From Calliopsis andreniformis (Eukaryota; Arthropoda; Insecta; Hymenoptera; Andrenidae), in contig NW_027480467.1 in assembly GCF_051401765.1 (NCBI RefSeq), positions 2,542,001-2,606,000 on the forward strand: 64,000 nt of DNA, written 5' to 3'. Below are positions 12,501 to 27,600 of this stretch, one piece after another. Every line of letters starts with the position of its first letter. Position 1 is the first letter of the stretch. Made by a program: the position numbers and the translations under genes. The notes beneath the pieces were generated by a model. It was not told the DNA's origin. It did no database searches and worked only from the letters and a program-made list of their open reading frames with translations.

Positions 12501-14789
12501 AATCCTAAGTCCTCATCCTCAATCCTCTATCCTAAATCCTCAATCTTCAATCGTCAATACAAAATCTTCAATCCTCACTCTTCAGTCCTCAATCCTCAAT
12601 CCTCAATCCTCAATATTCCACACAACCCTCAACCATCAATCCTCAATACTCAACCATCAATACTCAGTCCTCAATCCTCAATCGTCGATCCTCAATCCTC
12701 AATCCTCAATTCTCAATCCTCAATCCTCAATCCTCAGACCTCAAACATCAATACTCAACCATCAGACCTCGTCCTCAATCCACAACCCTCAATCCTCAAT
12801 CCTCAACCTTCAATCATCAATATTCAATCTTCAATCCTCAATCCTCGATCCTCAATCCTCAATCCTCAATCCTCAATGTTCAATCCTCAATCCTCAAACC
12901 TCAATCTTCAATCCTCAACCCTCAATCCTCAATCCTCAGTCCTCAAACCTCAATCCTCAGTCCTCAAACCACAATCCTGAATCCTCAATCCTGAAACCTC
13001 AATCTTCAGCCCTCAGTCCTCAACAATCAGTTGTCAATTCTCAATCCTCAATAGAATATCATCAATTCACAGTGTTCAATACTCAATACTCAATCTGCAA
13101 TCTTTAAATCTCTATCCACAATCATCAATTCTCATCACTCAACCCTCAACACTCAGTCCCCAATCCTCAATCTTCAATCCTCAATCCTCAATACTCAATC
13201 CTCAATCCTCAATCCTCAATCTTCAATCCTCAATACTCAATCATCAATCCTCAATCCTCAATCCTCAATCCTCAATCCTCAACCCTGAATCGTCAGTCTT
13301 CAAACCTCAATACTCAATCTTCAATCCTCAATCCTCAATCCTCAATCCTCAAGCCTCATCCTTCAATCCTCAATACCCAATCCTCAATCTTCAATACTCA
13401 ATCCTCAATCCTCAATTCTTAATACTCAATCCTCAGTCCTCAGTCGTCAAACCTCAATCCTCAACGCTCAGCTCTCATCCTCGGTCCTCAATCCTCAATC
13501 TTCTATCCTCAATAATCTATCTCCAATCCTAGATCCCCAATCCCTAATCCTCAATCCTTAATCCTCAATCTTCAATCCTCAATCCCTGTCCTCAATCTTC
13601 AATCCTCAATCCTCAATCCTCAATATTCAATCCTCAATACTCAATCTTCAATCCTCAATCCGCAATCCTCAATCCTCAATCCTCAATCCTCAATTCTCAA
13701 TCCTCAATCCTCAATCCTCAGACCTCAAACATCAATACTCAACCATCAGACCTCGTCCTCAATCCACAACCCTCAATCGTCAATCCTCAACCTTCAATCA
13801 TCAATATTCAATCTTCAATCCTCAATCCTCAATCCTCAATCCTCAATCCTCAATCCTCAATCCTCAATGTTCAATCCTCAATCCTCAATCCTCAATCTTC
13901 AATCCTCAACCCTCAATCCTCAATCCTCAATCCTCAAACCTCAATCCTCAGTCCTCAAACCACAATCCTGAATCCTCAATCCTGAAACCTCAATCTTCAG
14001 CCATCAGTCCTCAACAATCAGTTGTCAATACTCAATGCTCAATAGAATATCCTCAGTTCAGAGTTTTCCATACGCAATACTCAATCTGCAATCTTCAAAT
14101 CTCTATCCACAAACATCAATTCTCATCACTCAACCCTCAACACTCAGTCCCCAATCCTCAATCTTCAATCCTCAATCCTCAATCCTCAATCCCCAGTCCT
14201 CAATCTTCAATCCTTAATACTCAATCTTCAATGCTCAATCTTCAATCCTCAATCCTCAATCTCCAATCCTCAATCCTCAGTCCTCAATCCTCAATCCTCA
14301 TTCTTCAATCCTCAATACCCAGTCCTCAATCTTCAATCCTAAATCCTCAATCCTCAACTCTCAATCCTCAATCCTCAGTCCTCAGTACTCAAACCGCAAT
14401 CCTCAACCCTCAGCCCTCATAGTCAATCCTCAATCCTCAATTCTCAATACTCAATCTTCAATCCTCAATACTGAATCTTCAATCCTCAATCCTCAATCCT
14501 CAATTCTCAATCCTCAATACTCAGTCCTCAAACCTCAATCCACAATGTTCAATCCTCAATCCTCAATCCTCAATCTTCAATCCTCAATCATCAATCCTCA
14601 ATCCTCAATCCTCAATCCTCAAACCACAATCCTCAGTCCTCAAACCACAATCCTGAATCCTCAATCCTGAAACCTCAATCTTCAGCCCTCAGTCCTCAAC
14701 AATCAGTTGTCAATCCTCAATCCTCAATAGAATATCCTCAATTCGCAGTTTTCGATACACAATACTCAATCTGCAACCTTCAAATCTCT

Positions 14790-16324
14790 ATCCACAAACA
14801 TCAATTCTCATCACTCAACCCTCAGCTCTCAGTCCCCAATCCTCAATCTTCAATCCTCAATCCTCAATCCTCAATTCTTAATCCTCAATGCTCAATCGTC
14901 AATCGTCAATCCTCAATACCCAATCCTTAATTTTCAATCCTCAATCCTCAATTCTCAATCCACAATCCTCAATATTCAATCCTCAATACCCAATCTTCAA
15001 TCCTCAATCCGCAATCCTCAATCCTCAATCCTCAATCCTCAATCCTCAATCCTCAACCTTGAATAATAAATACTCAATCTTCAATCCCCAATCCTCAATC
15101 TTCAATCCTCAATCCTCAATCCTCAATCTTCAATCCTCAATCCTCAATCTTCAATCCTCAACACTCAATCATCAATCTTCAATCCTCATTACTCAATCTT
15201 CAATCCTCAATGCTCAATCCTCAACCTTCAATCCTCAATACTCAATCTTCAATCGTCAATCCTCAGTCCTCATACTCAATCCTCAATCCTCAATCCTCAA
15301 TCCTCAATCTTCAATGCTCAATACTCAATCTTCAATCCTCAATCCTCAATCCCCAGTTCTCAATCCTCAATCCTCAATCCTCAGACCTCAAACATCAATA
15401 CTCAACCCTCAGGACTCGTCCTCAATCCACTACCCTCAATCCTCAATCCTCAATCTTCAATCATCAATATTCAATCTTCAATCCTCAATCCTCAATCCTC
15501 GATCCTCAAACCTCAATCCTCAATGTTCAGTCCTCAATACCCGATCCTCAATCTTCAATCCTCAGTCCTCAATCCTCAATGTTCAATCCTCAATCCTCAA
15601 TCCTCAATCTTCAATCCTCAATCCTCAATCCTCAATCCTCAATCATCAATCCTCAAACCTCAATCCTCAGTCCTCAAACCGCAATCCTGAATCCTCAATC
15701 CTGAAACCTCAATCTTCAGCCCTCAGTCCTCAACAATCAGTTGTCAATCCTCAATCCTCAATAGAATATCATCAATTCACAGTTTTCAATACTCAATACT
15801 CAATCTGCAATCTTTGAATCTCTATCCACAAACATCAATTCTCATCACTCAACCCTCAGCTCTCAGTCCCCAATCCTCAATCTTCAATCCTCAATCCTCA
15901 ATCCTCAATTCTTAATCCTCAATACTCAATCCTCAATCGTCAATCCTCAATACCCAATCCTTAATTTTCAATCCTCAATCCTCAATTCTCAATCCACAAT
16001 CCTCAATATTCAATCCTCAATACCCAATCTTCAATCCTCAATCCGCAATCCTCAATCCTCAATCCTCAATCCTCAATCCTCAATCCTCAACCTTGAATAA
16101 TAAATACTCAATCTTCAATCCCCAATCCTCAATCTTCAATCCTCAATCCTCAATCCTCAATCTTCAATCCTCAATCCTCAATCTTCAATCCTCAACACTC
16201 AATCATCAATCTTCAAACCTCATTACTCAATCTTCAATCCTCAATGCTCAATCCTCAACCTTCAATCCTCAATACTCAATCTTCAATCGTCAATCCTCAG
16301 TCCTCATACTCAATCCTCAATACT
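14790..16324 (+). repeat. Duplicated ~500-bp segment, offset 1,034 bp
   Basis: About 14790-15290 repeats at 15824-16324. Landmarks are CCTTGAATAATAAATACTC at 15057 and 16091, and CATACTCAAT at 15271 and 16305, both 1,034 bp apart. The preceding punctuation blocks (14728 and 15762) keep the same spacing but are of different subtypes, B and A, so the exchange boundary lies just after the block. A third copy of the CCTTGAATAATAAATACTC landmark is at 18480. Confidence 0.8.
15340..15600 (+). repeat. ~260-bp segment present three times in the spacer
   Basis: A tract beginning near CCCCAGTTCTCAATCC at 15351 recurs at 16735 and 18684. All three carry the rare variants CAGGACTCGTCC and CCACTACCCTC soon after. 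The offsets are 1,384 and 1,949 bp, unlike the 1,034-bp offset of the neighbouring duplication, so the spacer has been shuffled more than once. Confidence 0.75.
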
Positions 16325-19300
16325 CAATCCTCAATCCTCAATCTTCAATCCTCAATACTCAACCTTCAATCCTCAATCCTCAATCCTCAGACCTCAAACC
16401 TCAATTCTGAATCCTCAATACTGAATCCTCAATCTTCAGCCCTCAGTCCTCAACAATCAGGTGGCAATCCTCAATCCGCAATAGAATATCCTCAATTCGC
16501 AGTTTTCGATACACAATACTCAATCTGCAACCTTCAAATCTCTATCCACAAACATCAATTCTCATCACTCAACCCTCAACACTCAGTCCTCAATGTTCAA
16601 TTCTCAATCCTCAATCCTCAATCTTCAATCCTCAATACTCAATCTTCAATCCTCAATCCTCAATCCTCAATCCTCAGTCCTCATTCTTCAATCCCCAATA
16701 CCCAATCCTCAATCTTCAATCCTCAATCCTCAATCCCCAGTTCTCAATCCTCAATCCTCAATCCTCAGACCTCAAACATCAATACTCAACCCTCAGGACT
16801 CGTCCTCAATCCACTACCCTCAATCCTCAATCCTCAATCTTCAATCATCAATATTCAATCTTCAATCCTCAATCCTCAATCCTCGATCCTCAATCCTCAA
16901 TCCTCAATGTTCAGTCCTCAATACCCGATCCTCAATCTTCAACCCTCAGTCCTCAATCCTCAATGTTCAATCCTCAATCCTCAATCCTCAATCATCAATC
17001 CTCAATTCTCAATCCTCAATCCTCAATCCTCAATCCTCAAACCTCAATCCTCAGTCCTCAAACCACAATCCTGATCCTCAATCCTGAAACCTCAATCTTC
17101 AGCCCTCAGTCCTCAACAATCAGTTGTCAATCCTCAATCCTCAATAGAATATCATCAATTCACAGTTTTCAATACTCAATACTCAATCTGCAATCTTTAA
17201 ATCTCTATCCACAAACATCAATTCTCATCTCTCAACCCTCAACACTCAGTCCTCAATCTTCAATCCTCAATACTCAATCCTCAAAGTTCAATCCTCAATA
17301 CTCAATTTTCAATCCTCAATCCTCAATTCTCAATCTTCAATCCTCAACCCTCAATCCTCAATCCTCAATATTCAATCCTCAATCCTCAATCCTCAATCCT
17401 CATTCTTCAATCCTCAATACCCAATCCTCAATCATCAATCCTCAATCCTGAATCCTCAATTCTCAATCCTCAATCATCAGTCCTCAGTCCTCAAACCTCA
17501 ATCCTCAACCCTCAGCCCTCATAGTCAATCCTCAATCCTCAAACCTCAATCCTCAATCATCAATCCTCAATACTGAATCTTCAATCCTCAATCCTCAATC
17601 CTCAATTATTAATCTTCAATACTCAATCCTCAATCGTCAATCCTCAATCCCCAATCCTTAACCTTCAATCCTCAATCCTCAATCCTCTATCCACAATCCT
17701 CAATATTCAATCCTCAATACTCAATCTTCAATCCTCAATCCTCAATCCTCAATCCCCAATCCTCAATCCCCATTCCTCAATCCTCAATCCTCAATCCTCA
17801 TTCTTCAATCCTCAATACCCAATCCTCAATCTTGAATCCTCAATTCTCAATCCTCAATTCTCAATCCTCAATCCTCAATCCTCAGACCTCAAACATCAAT
17901 ACTCAACCCTCAGTCCTCGTCCTCAATCCTCAGCCCTCAATCCTCAATCCTCAATCTGTAATCATCAATATTCAATCTTCAGTCCTCAATCCTCAGTCCT
18001 CAATCCTCAATCCTCAATCCTCAATGCTCAATCCGCAATACCCAACCCTCAATCCTCAGTCCTCAAACCTCAATCCTGAATCCTCAATCCTGAATCCTCA
18101 ATCTTCAGACCTAAGTCCACAACAATCAGTTGTCAATTCTCAATCCTCAATAGAATATCATCAATTCACAGTTTTCAATACTCAATACTCAATCTGCAAT
18201 CTTTGAATCTCTATCCACAAACATCAATTCTCATCACTCAACTCTCAGCTCTCAGTCCCCAATCCTCAATCTTCAATCCTCAATCCTCAATCCTCAATCC
18301 TTAATCCTCAATACTCAATCCTCAATCGTCAATCCTCAATACCCAATCCTTAATTTTCAATCCTCAATCCTCAATTCTCAGTCCACAATCCTCAATATTC
18401 AATCCTCAATACCCAATCTTCAATCCTCAATCCGCAATCCTCAATCCTCAATCCTCAATCCTCAATCCTCAATCCTCAACCTTGAATAATAAATACTCAA
18501 TCTTCAATCCCCAATCCTCAATCTTCAATCCTCAATCCTCAATCCTCAATCTTCAATCCTCAATCCTCAATCTTCAATCCTCAATACTCAATCTTCAATC
18601 CTCAATCCTCAATCCTCAATCCTCAGTCCTCATTCTTCAATCCTCAATACCCAATCCTCAATCTTCAATCCTCAATCCTCAATCCCCAGTTCTCAATCCT
18701 CAATCCTCAATCCTCAGACCTCAAACATCAATACTCAACCCTCAGGACTCGTCCTCAATCCACTACCCTCAATCCTCAATCCTCAATCTTCAATCATCAA
18801 TATTCAATCTTCAATCCTCAATCCTCAATCCTGGATCCTCAATCCTCAATCCTCAATGTTCAGTCCTCAATACCCGATCCTCAATCTTCAACCCTCAGTC
18901 CTCAATCCTCAATGTTCAATCCTCAATCCCCAATCCTCAATATTCAATCCTCAATCCTCAATCCTCAATCACCAATCGTCAATCTTCAATCCTCAATCCT
19001 CATTCCTCAATACTCATTCTTCAATCCTCAATAACCAATCCTCAATCCTCAATCCTCAATCCTCAATCCTCAATCGTCATTAGTCAATCCTCAATCGTCA
19101 ATCCTCAATCCCCAATCCTCAATCTTCAATCCTCAATCCTTAATCCTCAATCCTCAATAGTCAATCTACAATCGTCAATACTCAATCTTCAATCCTCAAT
19201 CATCAATCCTCAGTCCTCAATCCTCAATCGTCAATCCTCAATCCTCAATCCTCAATTCTCGATCCTCAATCCTCAATCCTCAGACCTCAAACATCAATAC

Positions 19301-21681
19301 TCAACCATCAGACCTCGTCCTCAATCCACAACCCTCAATCCTCAATCCTCAACCCTCAATCACCAATATTCAATATTCAATCCTCAATCCTCAATCCTCA
19401 ATCCTCAATCCTCAATCCTCAATGTTCAATCCTCAATCCTCAATCCTCAATCTTCAATCCTCAATCCTAAATCCTTAATCCTCAATCCTCAATCCTCAAT
19501 CGTCAGTCCTCAAACCACAATCCTGAATCCTCTATCTTCAGCGCCCTGTCCTCAACAATTAGTTATCAATCCTCAATCCTCAATAGAATATCCTCAGTTC
19601 GGAGTTTTCCATACGCAATACTCAATCTGCAATCTTCAAATCTCTATCCACAAACATCAATTCTCATCACTCAACCCTCAACACTCAGTCCCCAATCCTC
19701 AATCTACAATCCTCAATCCTCAATCCTCAATCCTCAATCCTCATTCTTCAATCCTCAATACCCAGTCCTCAATCTTCAATCCTCAATCCTCAATCCTCAA
19801 TCTTCAATCCTCAATCCTCAATCCTCTATCCTCAATCCTCATTCTTCAATCCTCAATACCCAATCCTCAATCTTCAATCCTCAATCCTGAATCCTCAATT
19901 CTCAATCCTCAATCCTCAGTCCTCAGTCCTCAAACCTCAATCCTCAACCCTCAGCCCTCATAGTCAATCCTCAATCCTCAATCCTCAATCCTCACTCTTC
20001 AATCATCAATACTGAATCTTCAATCCTCAATCCTCAATCCTCAATTCTTAATCCTCAATACTCAATCGTCAATCCTCAATCCTCAATCCCCAATCCTTAA
20101 TCTTCAATCCTCAATCCTCAATCCTCAATCCACAATCCTCAATATTCAATCCTCAATACTCAATCTTCAATCCTCAATCCTCAATCCTCAATCCTCAATC
20201 CTCAATCCTCATTCCTCAATCCTCAATCTTCAACCCTCAATACTCGATCTTCAGTCCTCAATCCTCAATCCTCAATCCTCAATCCTCATCCTTCAATCCT
20301 CAATACCCAATCCTCAGTCTTGAATCCTCAATCCTCAATCCTCAATTCTCAATCCTCAATCCTAAATCCTCAGACCTCAAACATCAATACTCAACCCTCA
20401 GTCCTCGTCCTCAATCCACAGCCCTCAATCCTCAATCCTCAATCTTCAATCATCAATATTCAATCTTCAGTCCTCAACCCTCAGTCCTCAATCCTGAATC
20501 CTCAATCCTCAATGCTCAATCCGTAATACCCAATCCTCAATCCTCAGTCCTCAAACCTCAATCCTGAATTCTCAAGCCTGAATCCTCAATCTTCAGACCT
20601 AAGTCCTCAACAATCAGTTGTCAATTCTCAATCCTCAATAGAATATCATCAATTCACAGTTTTCAATACTCAATACTCAATCTGCAATCTTTAGATCTCT
20701 ATCCACAAACATCAATTCTCATCACTCAACCCTCAGCTCTCAGACCCCAATCCTCAATCTTCAATCCTCAATCCTCAATCCTCAATCCTTAATACTCAAT
20801 ACTCAATCCTCAATCGTCAATCCTCAATCCCCAATCCTTAATTTTCAATCCTCAATCTCCAATCCTCAATCCTCAGTCCTCAATCCTCAATCCTCATTCT
20901 TCAATCCTCAATCCGCAATCCTCAATCCTCAATCCTCAATCCTCAATTCTCAATCCTCAATCCTCAATCCTCAGACCTCAAACATCAATACTCAACCATC
21001 AGACCTCGTCCTCAATCCACAACCCTCAATCCTCAATCCTCAACCTTCAATCATCAATATTCAATCTTCAATCCTCAATCCTCAATCCTCAATCCTCAAT
21101 CCTCAATCCTCAATCCTCAATGTTCAATCCTCAATCCTCAATCCTCAATCTTGAATCCTCAACCCTCAATCCTCAATCCTCAATCCTCAAACCTCAATCC
21201 TCAGTCCTCAAACCACAATCCTGAATCCTCAATCCTGAAACCTCAATCTTCAGCCCTCAGTCCTCAACAATCAGTTGTCAATCCTCAATGCCCAATAGAA
21301 TATCCTCAGTTCAGAGTTTTCCATACGCAATACTCAATCTGCAATCTTCAAATCTCTATCCACAAACATCCATTCTCATCACTCAACCCTCAACACTCAG
21401 TCCCCAATCCTCAATCTTCAATCCTCAATCCTCAATCCTCAATCCCCAGTCCTCAATCTTCAATCCTAAATCCTCAATCCTCAATTCTCAATCCTCAATC
21501 CTCAGTCCTCAGGCCTCAAACCGCAATCCTCAACCCTCAGCCCTCATAGTCAATCCTCAATCCTCAATTCTCAATACTCAATCTTCAATCCTCAATACTG
21601 AATCTTCAGTCCTCAATCCTCAATCCTCAATTCTCAATCCTCAATACTCAGTCCTCATAGTCAATCCTCAATCCTCAATCC

Positions 21682-24600
21682 TCAATCCTCAATCTTCAAT
21701 CCTCAATACTGAATCTTCAATCCTCAATCCTCAATCCTCAATCCTCAATGTTCAATCCGCAATAGCCAATCCTCAATCCTCAGTCCTCAAACCTCAATCC
21801 TGAATCCTGAATCCTGAATCCTCAATCTTCAGACCTAAGTCCTCAACAATCAGTTGTCAATTCTCAATCCTCAATAGAATATCATCAATTTACAGTTTTC
21901 AATACTCAATACTCAATCTGCAATCTTTAAATCTCTATCCACAAACATCAATTCTCATCTCTCAACCCTCAACACTCAGTCCTCAATCTTCAATCCTCAA
22001 TCCTCAATCCTCAAAGTTCAATCCTCAATACTCAATCTTCAATCCTCAATCCTCAATTCTCAATCTTCAATCCTCAACCCTCAATCCTCAATCCTCAATA
22101 TTCAATCCTCAATCCTCAATCCTCAATCCTCATTCTTCAATCCTCAATACCCAATCCTCAATCATCAATCCTCAATCCTGAATCCTCAATTCTCAATCCT
22201 CAATCCTCAGTCCTCAGTCCTCAAACCTCAATCCTCAACCCTCAGCCCTCATAGTCAATCCTCAATCCTCAAACCTCAATCCCCAATCTTCAATCCTCAA
22301 TACTGAATCTTCAATCCTCAATCCTCAATCCTCAATTATTAATCTTCAATACTCAATCCTCAATCGTCAATCCTCAATCCCCGATCCTTAATCTTCAATC
22401 CTCAATCATCAATCCTCTATCCACAATCCTCAATATTCAATCCTCAATACTCAGTCTTCAATCCTCAATCCTCAATCCTCAATCCTCAATCCTCAATCCC
22501 CATTCCTCAATCCTCAATCCTCAATCCTCATTCTTCAATCCTCAATACCCAATCCTCAATCTTGAATCCTCAATACTCAATCCTCAATTCTCAATCCTCA
22601 ATCCTCAATCCTCAGACCTCAAACATCAATACTCAACCCTCAGTCCTCGTCCTCAATCCTCAGCACTCAATCCTCAATCCTCAATCTGTAATCATCAATA
22701 TTCAATCTTCAGTCCTCAATCTTCAGTCCTCAATCCTCAATCCTCAATCCTCAATCTTCAATCCTCAACACTCAATCATCAATCTTCAATCCTCATTACT
22801 CAATCTTCAATCCTCAATGCTCAATCCTCAATCGTCAATCCTCAATCCTCAATCCTCAATCTTCAATCATCAATATTCAATCTTCAATCCTCAATCCTCA
22901 ATCCTGAATCCTCAATCCGCAATCCTCATTCTGCAATCCTCAATACCCAATCCTCAATCCTCAATCCTCAATCCTCAATCCTCAATCCTCAATCCTCAAT
23001 CCTCAATCTTCAATCCTCAATACTCAATCTTCAATCCTCAATCCTCAATCCTCAATCCTCAATCCTCATTCTTCAATCCTCAATACCCAATCCTCAATCT
23101 TGAATCCTCAATCATCAATCCTCAATTCTCGATCCTCAATCCTCAATCCTCAGAAATCAAGCATCAATACTCAACCATCAGTCCTCGTCCTCAATCCTCA
23201 GAAATCAAGCATCAATACTCAACCATCAGTCCTCGTCCTCAATCCACAGCCCTCAATCCTCAATCCTCAATCTTCAATCATCAATATTCAACCTTCAGTC
23301 CTCAATCATCAGTCCTCAATCCTCAATCCTCAATCCTCAATCCTCATTCTTGAATCCTCAATACCCAATCCTCAATCTTGAATCCTCAATCCTCAATCCT
23401 CAATTCTCAATACTCAATCGTCAATCCTCTGACCTCAACCCTCAATCCTCAATCCTCGTTCCTCAAACCTCAATCCTCAACCCTCAGTCCCCATCCTCAA
23501 TTCTCAATTCTCAATCCTGAATCCTCAACCCTCAATCTTCAATCCTCAATAATCAATCTCCAATCCTAGATCCCCAATCCCCAATCCTCAATCCTTAATC
23601 CTCAATCTTCAATCCTCAATCCATGTCCTCAATCTTCAATCCTCAATCCTCAATCTTCAATCCTCAATCCTCAATCCTCATTCCTCAATCCTCAATCTTC
23701 AACCCTCAATACTCAATCTTCAGTCCTCAATCCTCAATCCTCAATCCTCAATCCTCATTCTTCAATCCTCAATCCGCAATCCTCAACCCTCAATCCTCAA
23801 TCCTCAATCCTCAATCCTCAATCTTGAACCCTCAATACTCAATCTTCAATCCCCAATCCTCAATCTTCAATCCTCAATCCTCAATACTCGAACCTCAATT
23901 CTCAATCCTCAATCCCCAGTCCTCAGTCCTCAACCCTCAATCCTCAACCCTCAGGCCTCATAGTCAGTCCTCAATCCTCAATCCTCAATCCTCAATCCTC
24001 AATCTTCAATCCTCAATACTGAATCTTCAATCCTCAATCCTCAATCCTCAATTATTAATCCTCAATACTCAATCCTCAGTCGTCAATCCTCAATCCCCAA
24101 TCCTTAATCTTCAATCCTCAATCCTCAATCCTCAATCCACAATCCTCAATATTCAATCCTCAATACTCAATCTTCAATCCTCAATCCTCAATCCTCAATC
24201 CTCAATCCTCAATCCTCATTCCTCAATCCTCAGACCTCAGGCCTCAATTCTGAATCCTCAATCCTGAATTCTCAACCTTCAGCCCTCAGTCCTCAACAAT
24301 CAGGTGACAATCCTCAATCCTCAATAGAATATCCTCAATTCGCAGTTTTCGATACACAATACTCAATGTGCAATCTTCAAATCTCTATCCACAAACATCA
24401 ATTCTCATCACTCAACCCTCAACACTCAGTCCTCAATGTTCAATCCTCAATCCTCAATCCTCAATCTTCAATCCTCAATACTCAGACTCAATCCTCAATC
24501 CTCATTCTTCAATCCTCAATACGCAGTCCTCAATCTTCAATCCTAAATCCTCAATCCTCAATTCTCAATCCTCAACCCTCAGTCCTCAGTCCTCAAACCG

Positions 24601-27600
24601 CAATCCTCAACCCTCAGCCCTCATAGTCAATCCTCAATCCTCAATCCTCAATCCTCAGTCTTCAATCATCAATATTCAATCTTCAATCCTCAATCCTCAA
24701 TCCTCAATCCTCAATCCTCAACCCTCAATCCTCAATCCTCAATCTTCAATCCTCAATACTCAATCTTCAATCCTCAATCCTCAATCCTCAATCCTCAATC
24801 CTCATTCTTCAATCCTCAATACCCAATCCTCAATCTTGAATCCTCAATCATCAATCCTCAATTCTCGATCCTCAATCCTCAATCCTCAGAAATCAAGCAT
24901 CAATACTCAACCATCAGTCCTCGTCCTCAATCCACAGCCCTCAATCCTCAATCCTCAATCTTCAATCATCAATATTCAACCTTCAGTCCTCAATCATCAG
25001 TCCTCAATCCTCAATCCTCAATCCTCAATCCTCATTCTTCAATCCTCAATACCCAATCCTCAATCTTGAATCCTCAATCCTCAATCCTCAATTCTCAATC
25101 CTCAATCCTCAATCCTCAGACCTCAAACGTCAATACTCAACCCTCAGTCCTCGTCCTCAATCCTCAATCCTCAATGCTCAATCCGCAATACCCAATCCTC
25201 AATCCTCAATCCTCAAACCTCAATCCTGAATCCTCAATCCTGAATCCTCAATCTTCAGACCTAAGTCCTCAACAATCAGTTGTCAATTCTCAATCCTCAA
25301 TAGAATATCATCAATTCACAGTTTTCAATACTCAATACTCAATCTGCAATCTTTAGATCTCTATCCACAAACATCAATCCTCATCACTCAACCCTCAGCT
25401 CTCAGACCCCAATCCTCAATCTTCAATCCTCAATCCTCAATCCTCAATCCTTAATCCTCAATACTCAATCCTCAATCGTCAATCCTCAATCCCCAATCCT
25501 TAATTTTCAATCCTCAATCCTCAATCCTCAATCCACAATCCTCAATATTCAATCCTCAATACTCAATCTTCAATCCTCAATCCGCAATCCTCAACCCTCA
25601 ATCCTCAATCCTCAATCCTCAATCCTCAATCTTGAATCCTCAATACTCAATCTTCAATCCCCAATCCTCAATCTTCAATCCTCAATCCTCAATTCTCAAT
25701 CCTCAATCCTCAATCCTCAATCTTCAATCCTCAACACTCAATCATCAATCTTCAATCCTCAATACTCAATCTTCAATCCTCAAAGCACAATCCTCAACAT
25801 GCAATCCTCAATACTCAATGTTCAATCGTCAATCCTCAGTCCTCATCCTCAATCCTCAATCCTCATTCCTCAGTCTTCAATCCTCAATACTCAATATTCA
25901 ATCCTCAATCCTCAATCCTCAGACCTCAAACCTCAATTCTGAAACCTCAATCCTGAATCCTCAATCTTCAGCCCTCAGTCCTCAACAATCAGGTGACAAT
26001 CCTCAATCCTCAATAGAATATCCTCAATTCGCAGTTTTCGATACACAATACTCAATCTGCAATCTTCAAATCTCTATCCACAAACATCAATTCTGATCAC
26101 TCAACCCTCAACACTCAGTCCTCAATGTTCAATCCTCAATCCTCAATCCTCAATCTTCAATCCTCAATACTCAATCTTCAATCCTCAATCCTCAGTCCTC
26201 AATCCTCAATGTTCCACACAACCCTCAACCATCAATCCTCAATACTCAACAATCAATACTCAATTCTCAATACTCAGTAGAATATCCTGAATTCTCATGG
26301 TTCAATACTCAATCCACAAATTCAATAATCAAATCTCAATCCTCAAACATCAATCCTCAACACTCAATCCTCTACACTCAGTCCTCTCTCTTCAATCCTC
26401 CATCCTCAACCGTCAATCCTCAAGCGTCAATCCTCAATCCTCAATCCTCAATCCTCAACCCTCAATCCTCAGTCCTCAAACCTCAATCCCGAACCCTCAA
26501 TCCTGAATCCTCAATCTTCAGCCCTCAGTCCTCAACAATCAATTGTCAATCCTCAATCCTCAATAGAATATCCTCAATTCACAGTTTTCAATACTCAATC
26601 CCCATTCTTCAATCTTCAAATCTCAATCCACAAACATCAATTCCCATCACTCAACCCTCAACACAAAGTCCTCAATTTTCAATCCACAATCCTCAATCCT
26701 CAATCTTCAATCCTCAATCCTCAATCCTCAATCTTCAATCCTCAATCCTCAATCCTCAATCCTCAATAGCCAATCTTCAATCTTCAATGCTGAATCTTCA
26801 ATACTCAATCCTCAATCTTCAATCCTCAATCCTCAGTCCTCAATCCTCAATCCTCATTCTTCAATCCTCAATACCCAGTCCTCAATCTTCAATCCTAAAT
26901 CCTCAATCCTCAATTCTCAATCCTCAATCCTCAGTCCTCAGTCCTCAAACCGCAATCCTCAACCCTCAGCCCTCATAGTCAATCCTCAATCCTCAATTCT
27001 CAATACTCAATCTTCAATCCTCAATACTGAATCTTCAATACTCAATCCTCAATACTCAATTCTCAATCCTCAATCCTCAGTCCTCAGTCCTCAAACCGCA
27101 ATCCTCAACCCTCAGCCCTCATAGTCAATCCTCAATCCTCAATCCTCAATCCTCAATCTTCAATCCTCAATACTCAATCTTCAACCCTCAATCCTCAATC
27201 CTCAGACCTCAAACCTCAATTCTGAATCCTCAATCCTGAATCCTCAATCTTCAGCCCTCAATCGTCAACAATCAGGTGACAATCCTCAGTCCTCAGTAGA
27301 ATATCCACAATTCACAGTTTTCAATACACAATACTCAATCTGCAATCTTCAAATCTCTATCCACAAACATCAATTCTCATCACTCAACCCTGAACAATAC
27401 TCAATACTCAACCATCAATCCTCAATTCTCAATACTCAGTAGAATATACTGAACTCTCAGTTTTCAATACTCAATCCTCAATCTTCAATCTTCAAATCTC
27501 CATCCACAAACATCAATTCTCATCACTCAACCCTGAACACACAGTCCTCAACCTTCAATCCTCAATCTTCAATCCTCAATACTCAATCTTCAATCCTCAA

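Larger units (their letters stand above)
1..13624 (+). repeat. Large segmental duplication, copy 1 (left end outside window)
   Basis: This tract recurs at 21682-35305 with a constant offset of 21,681 bp, checked at many landmarks including all 18 punctuation blocks from 194 to 13052, so there is no net indel. I noticed only four substitutions: 1671 C versus 23352 G, 2328 G versus 24009 A, 4514 A versus 26195 G, and 7608 G versus 29289 A. Others may exist that I did not see. The match already holds at base 1, so the true left edge lies outside the window. The right edge is sharp: base 13625 (A) differs from 35306 (T), inside a short consensus run. The block subtypes run A B A B D F B E D E D E D C B C A A. 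Confidence 0.93.
13625..21681 (+). repeat. Mosaic satellite spacer between the two large copies
   Basis: These 8,057 bp are the same heptamer array but not an exact copy of the flanks. They are patched from relatives of other tracts: about 17145-18000 follows 194-1050 at offset 16,951 with scattered differences; 18.9-21.0 kb resembles 10.5-12.2 kb (for example 20320 matches 11652, offset 8,668). Punctuation blocks sit at 14043, 14728, 15762, 16482, 17145, 18151, 19584, 20639 and 21296, in subtype order C B A B A A C A C. No gene or non-satellite element is seen. Confidence 0.8.

Noticed and set aside
13625..21681. Transposable element inserted between the large copies
   Set aside because: The spacer has no terminal inverted or long terminal repeats, target duplications or coding sequence of a transposon; it is the same satellite throughout.
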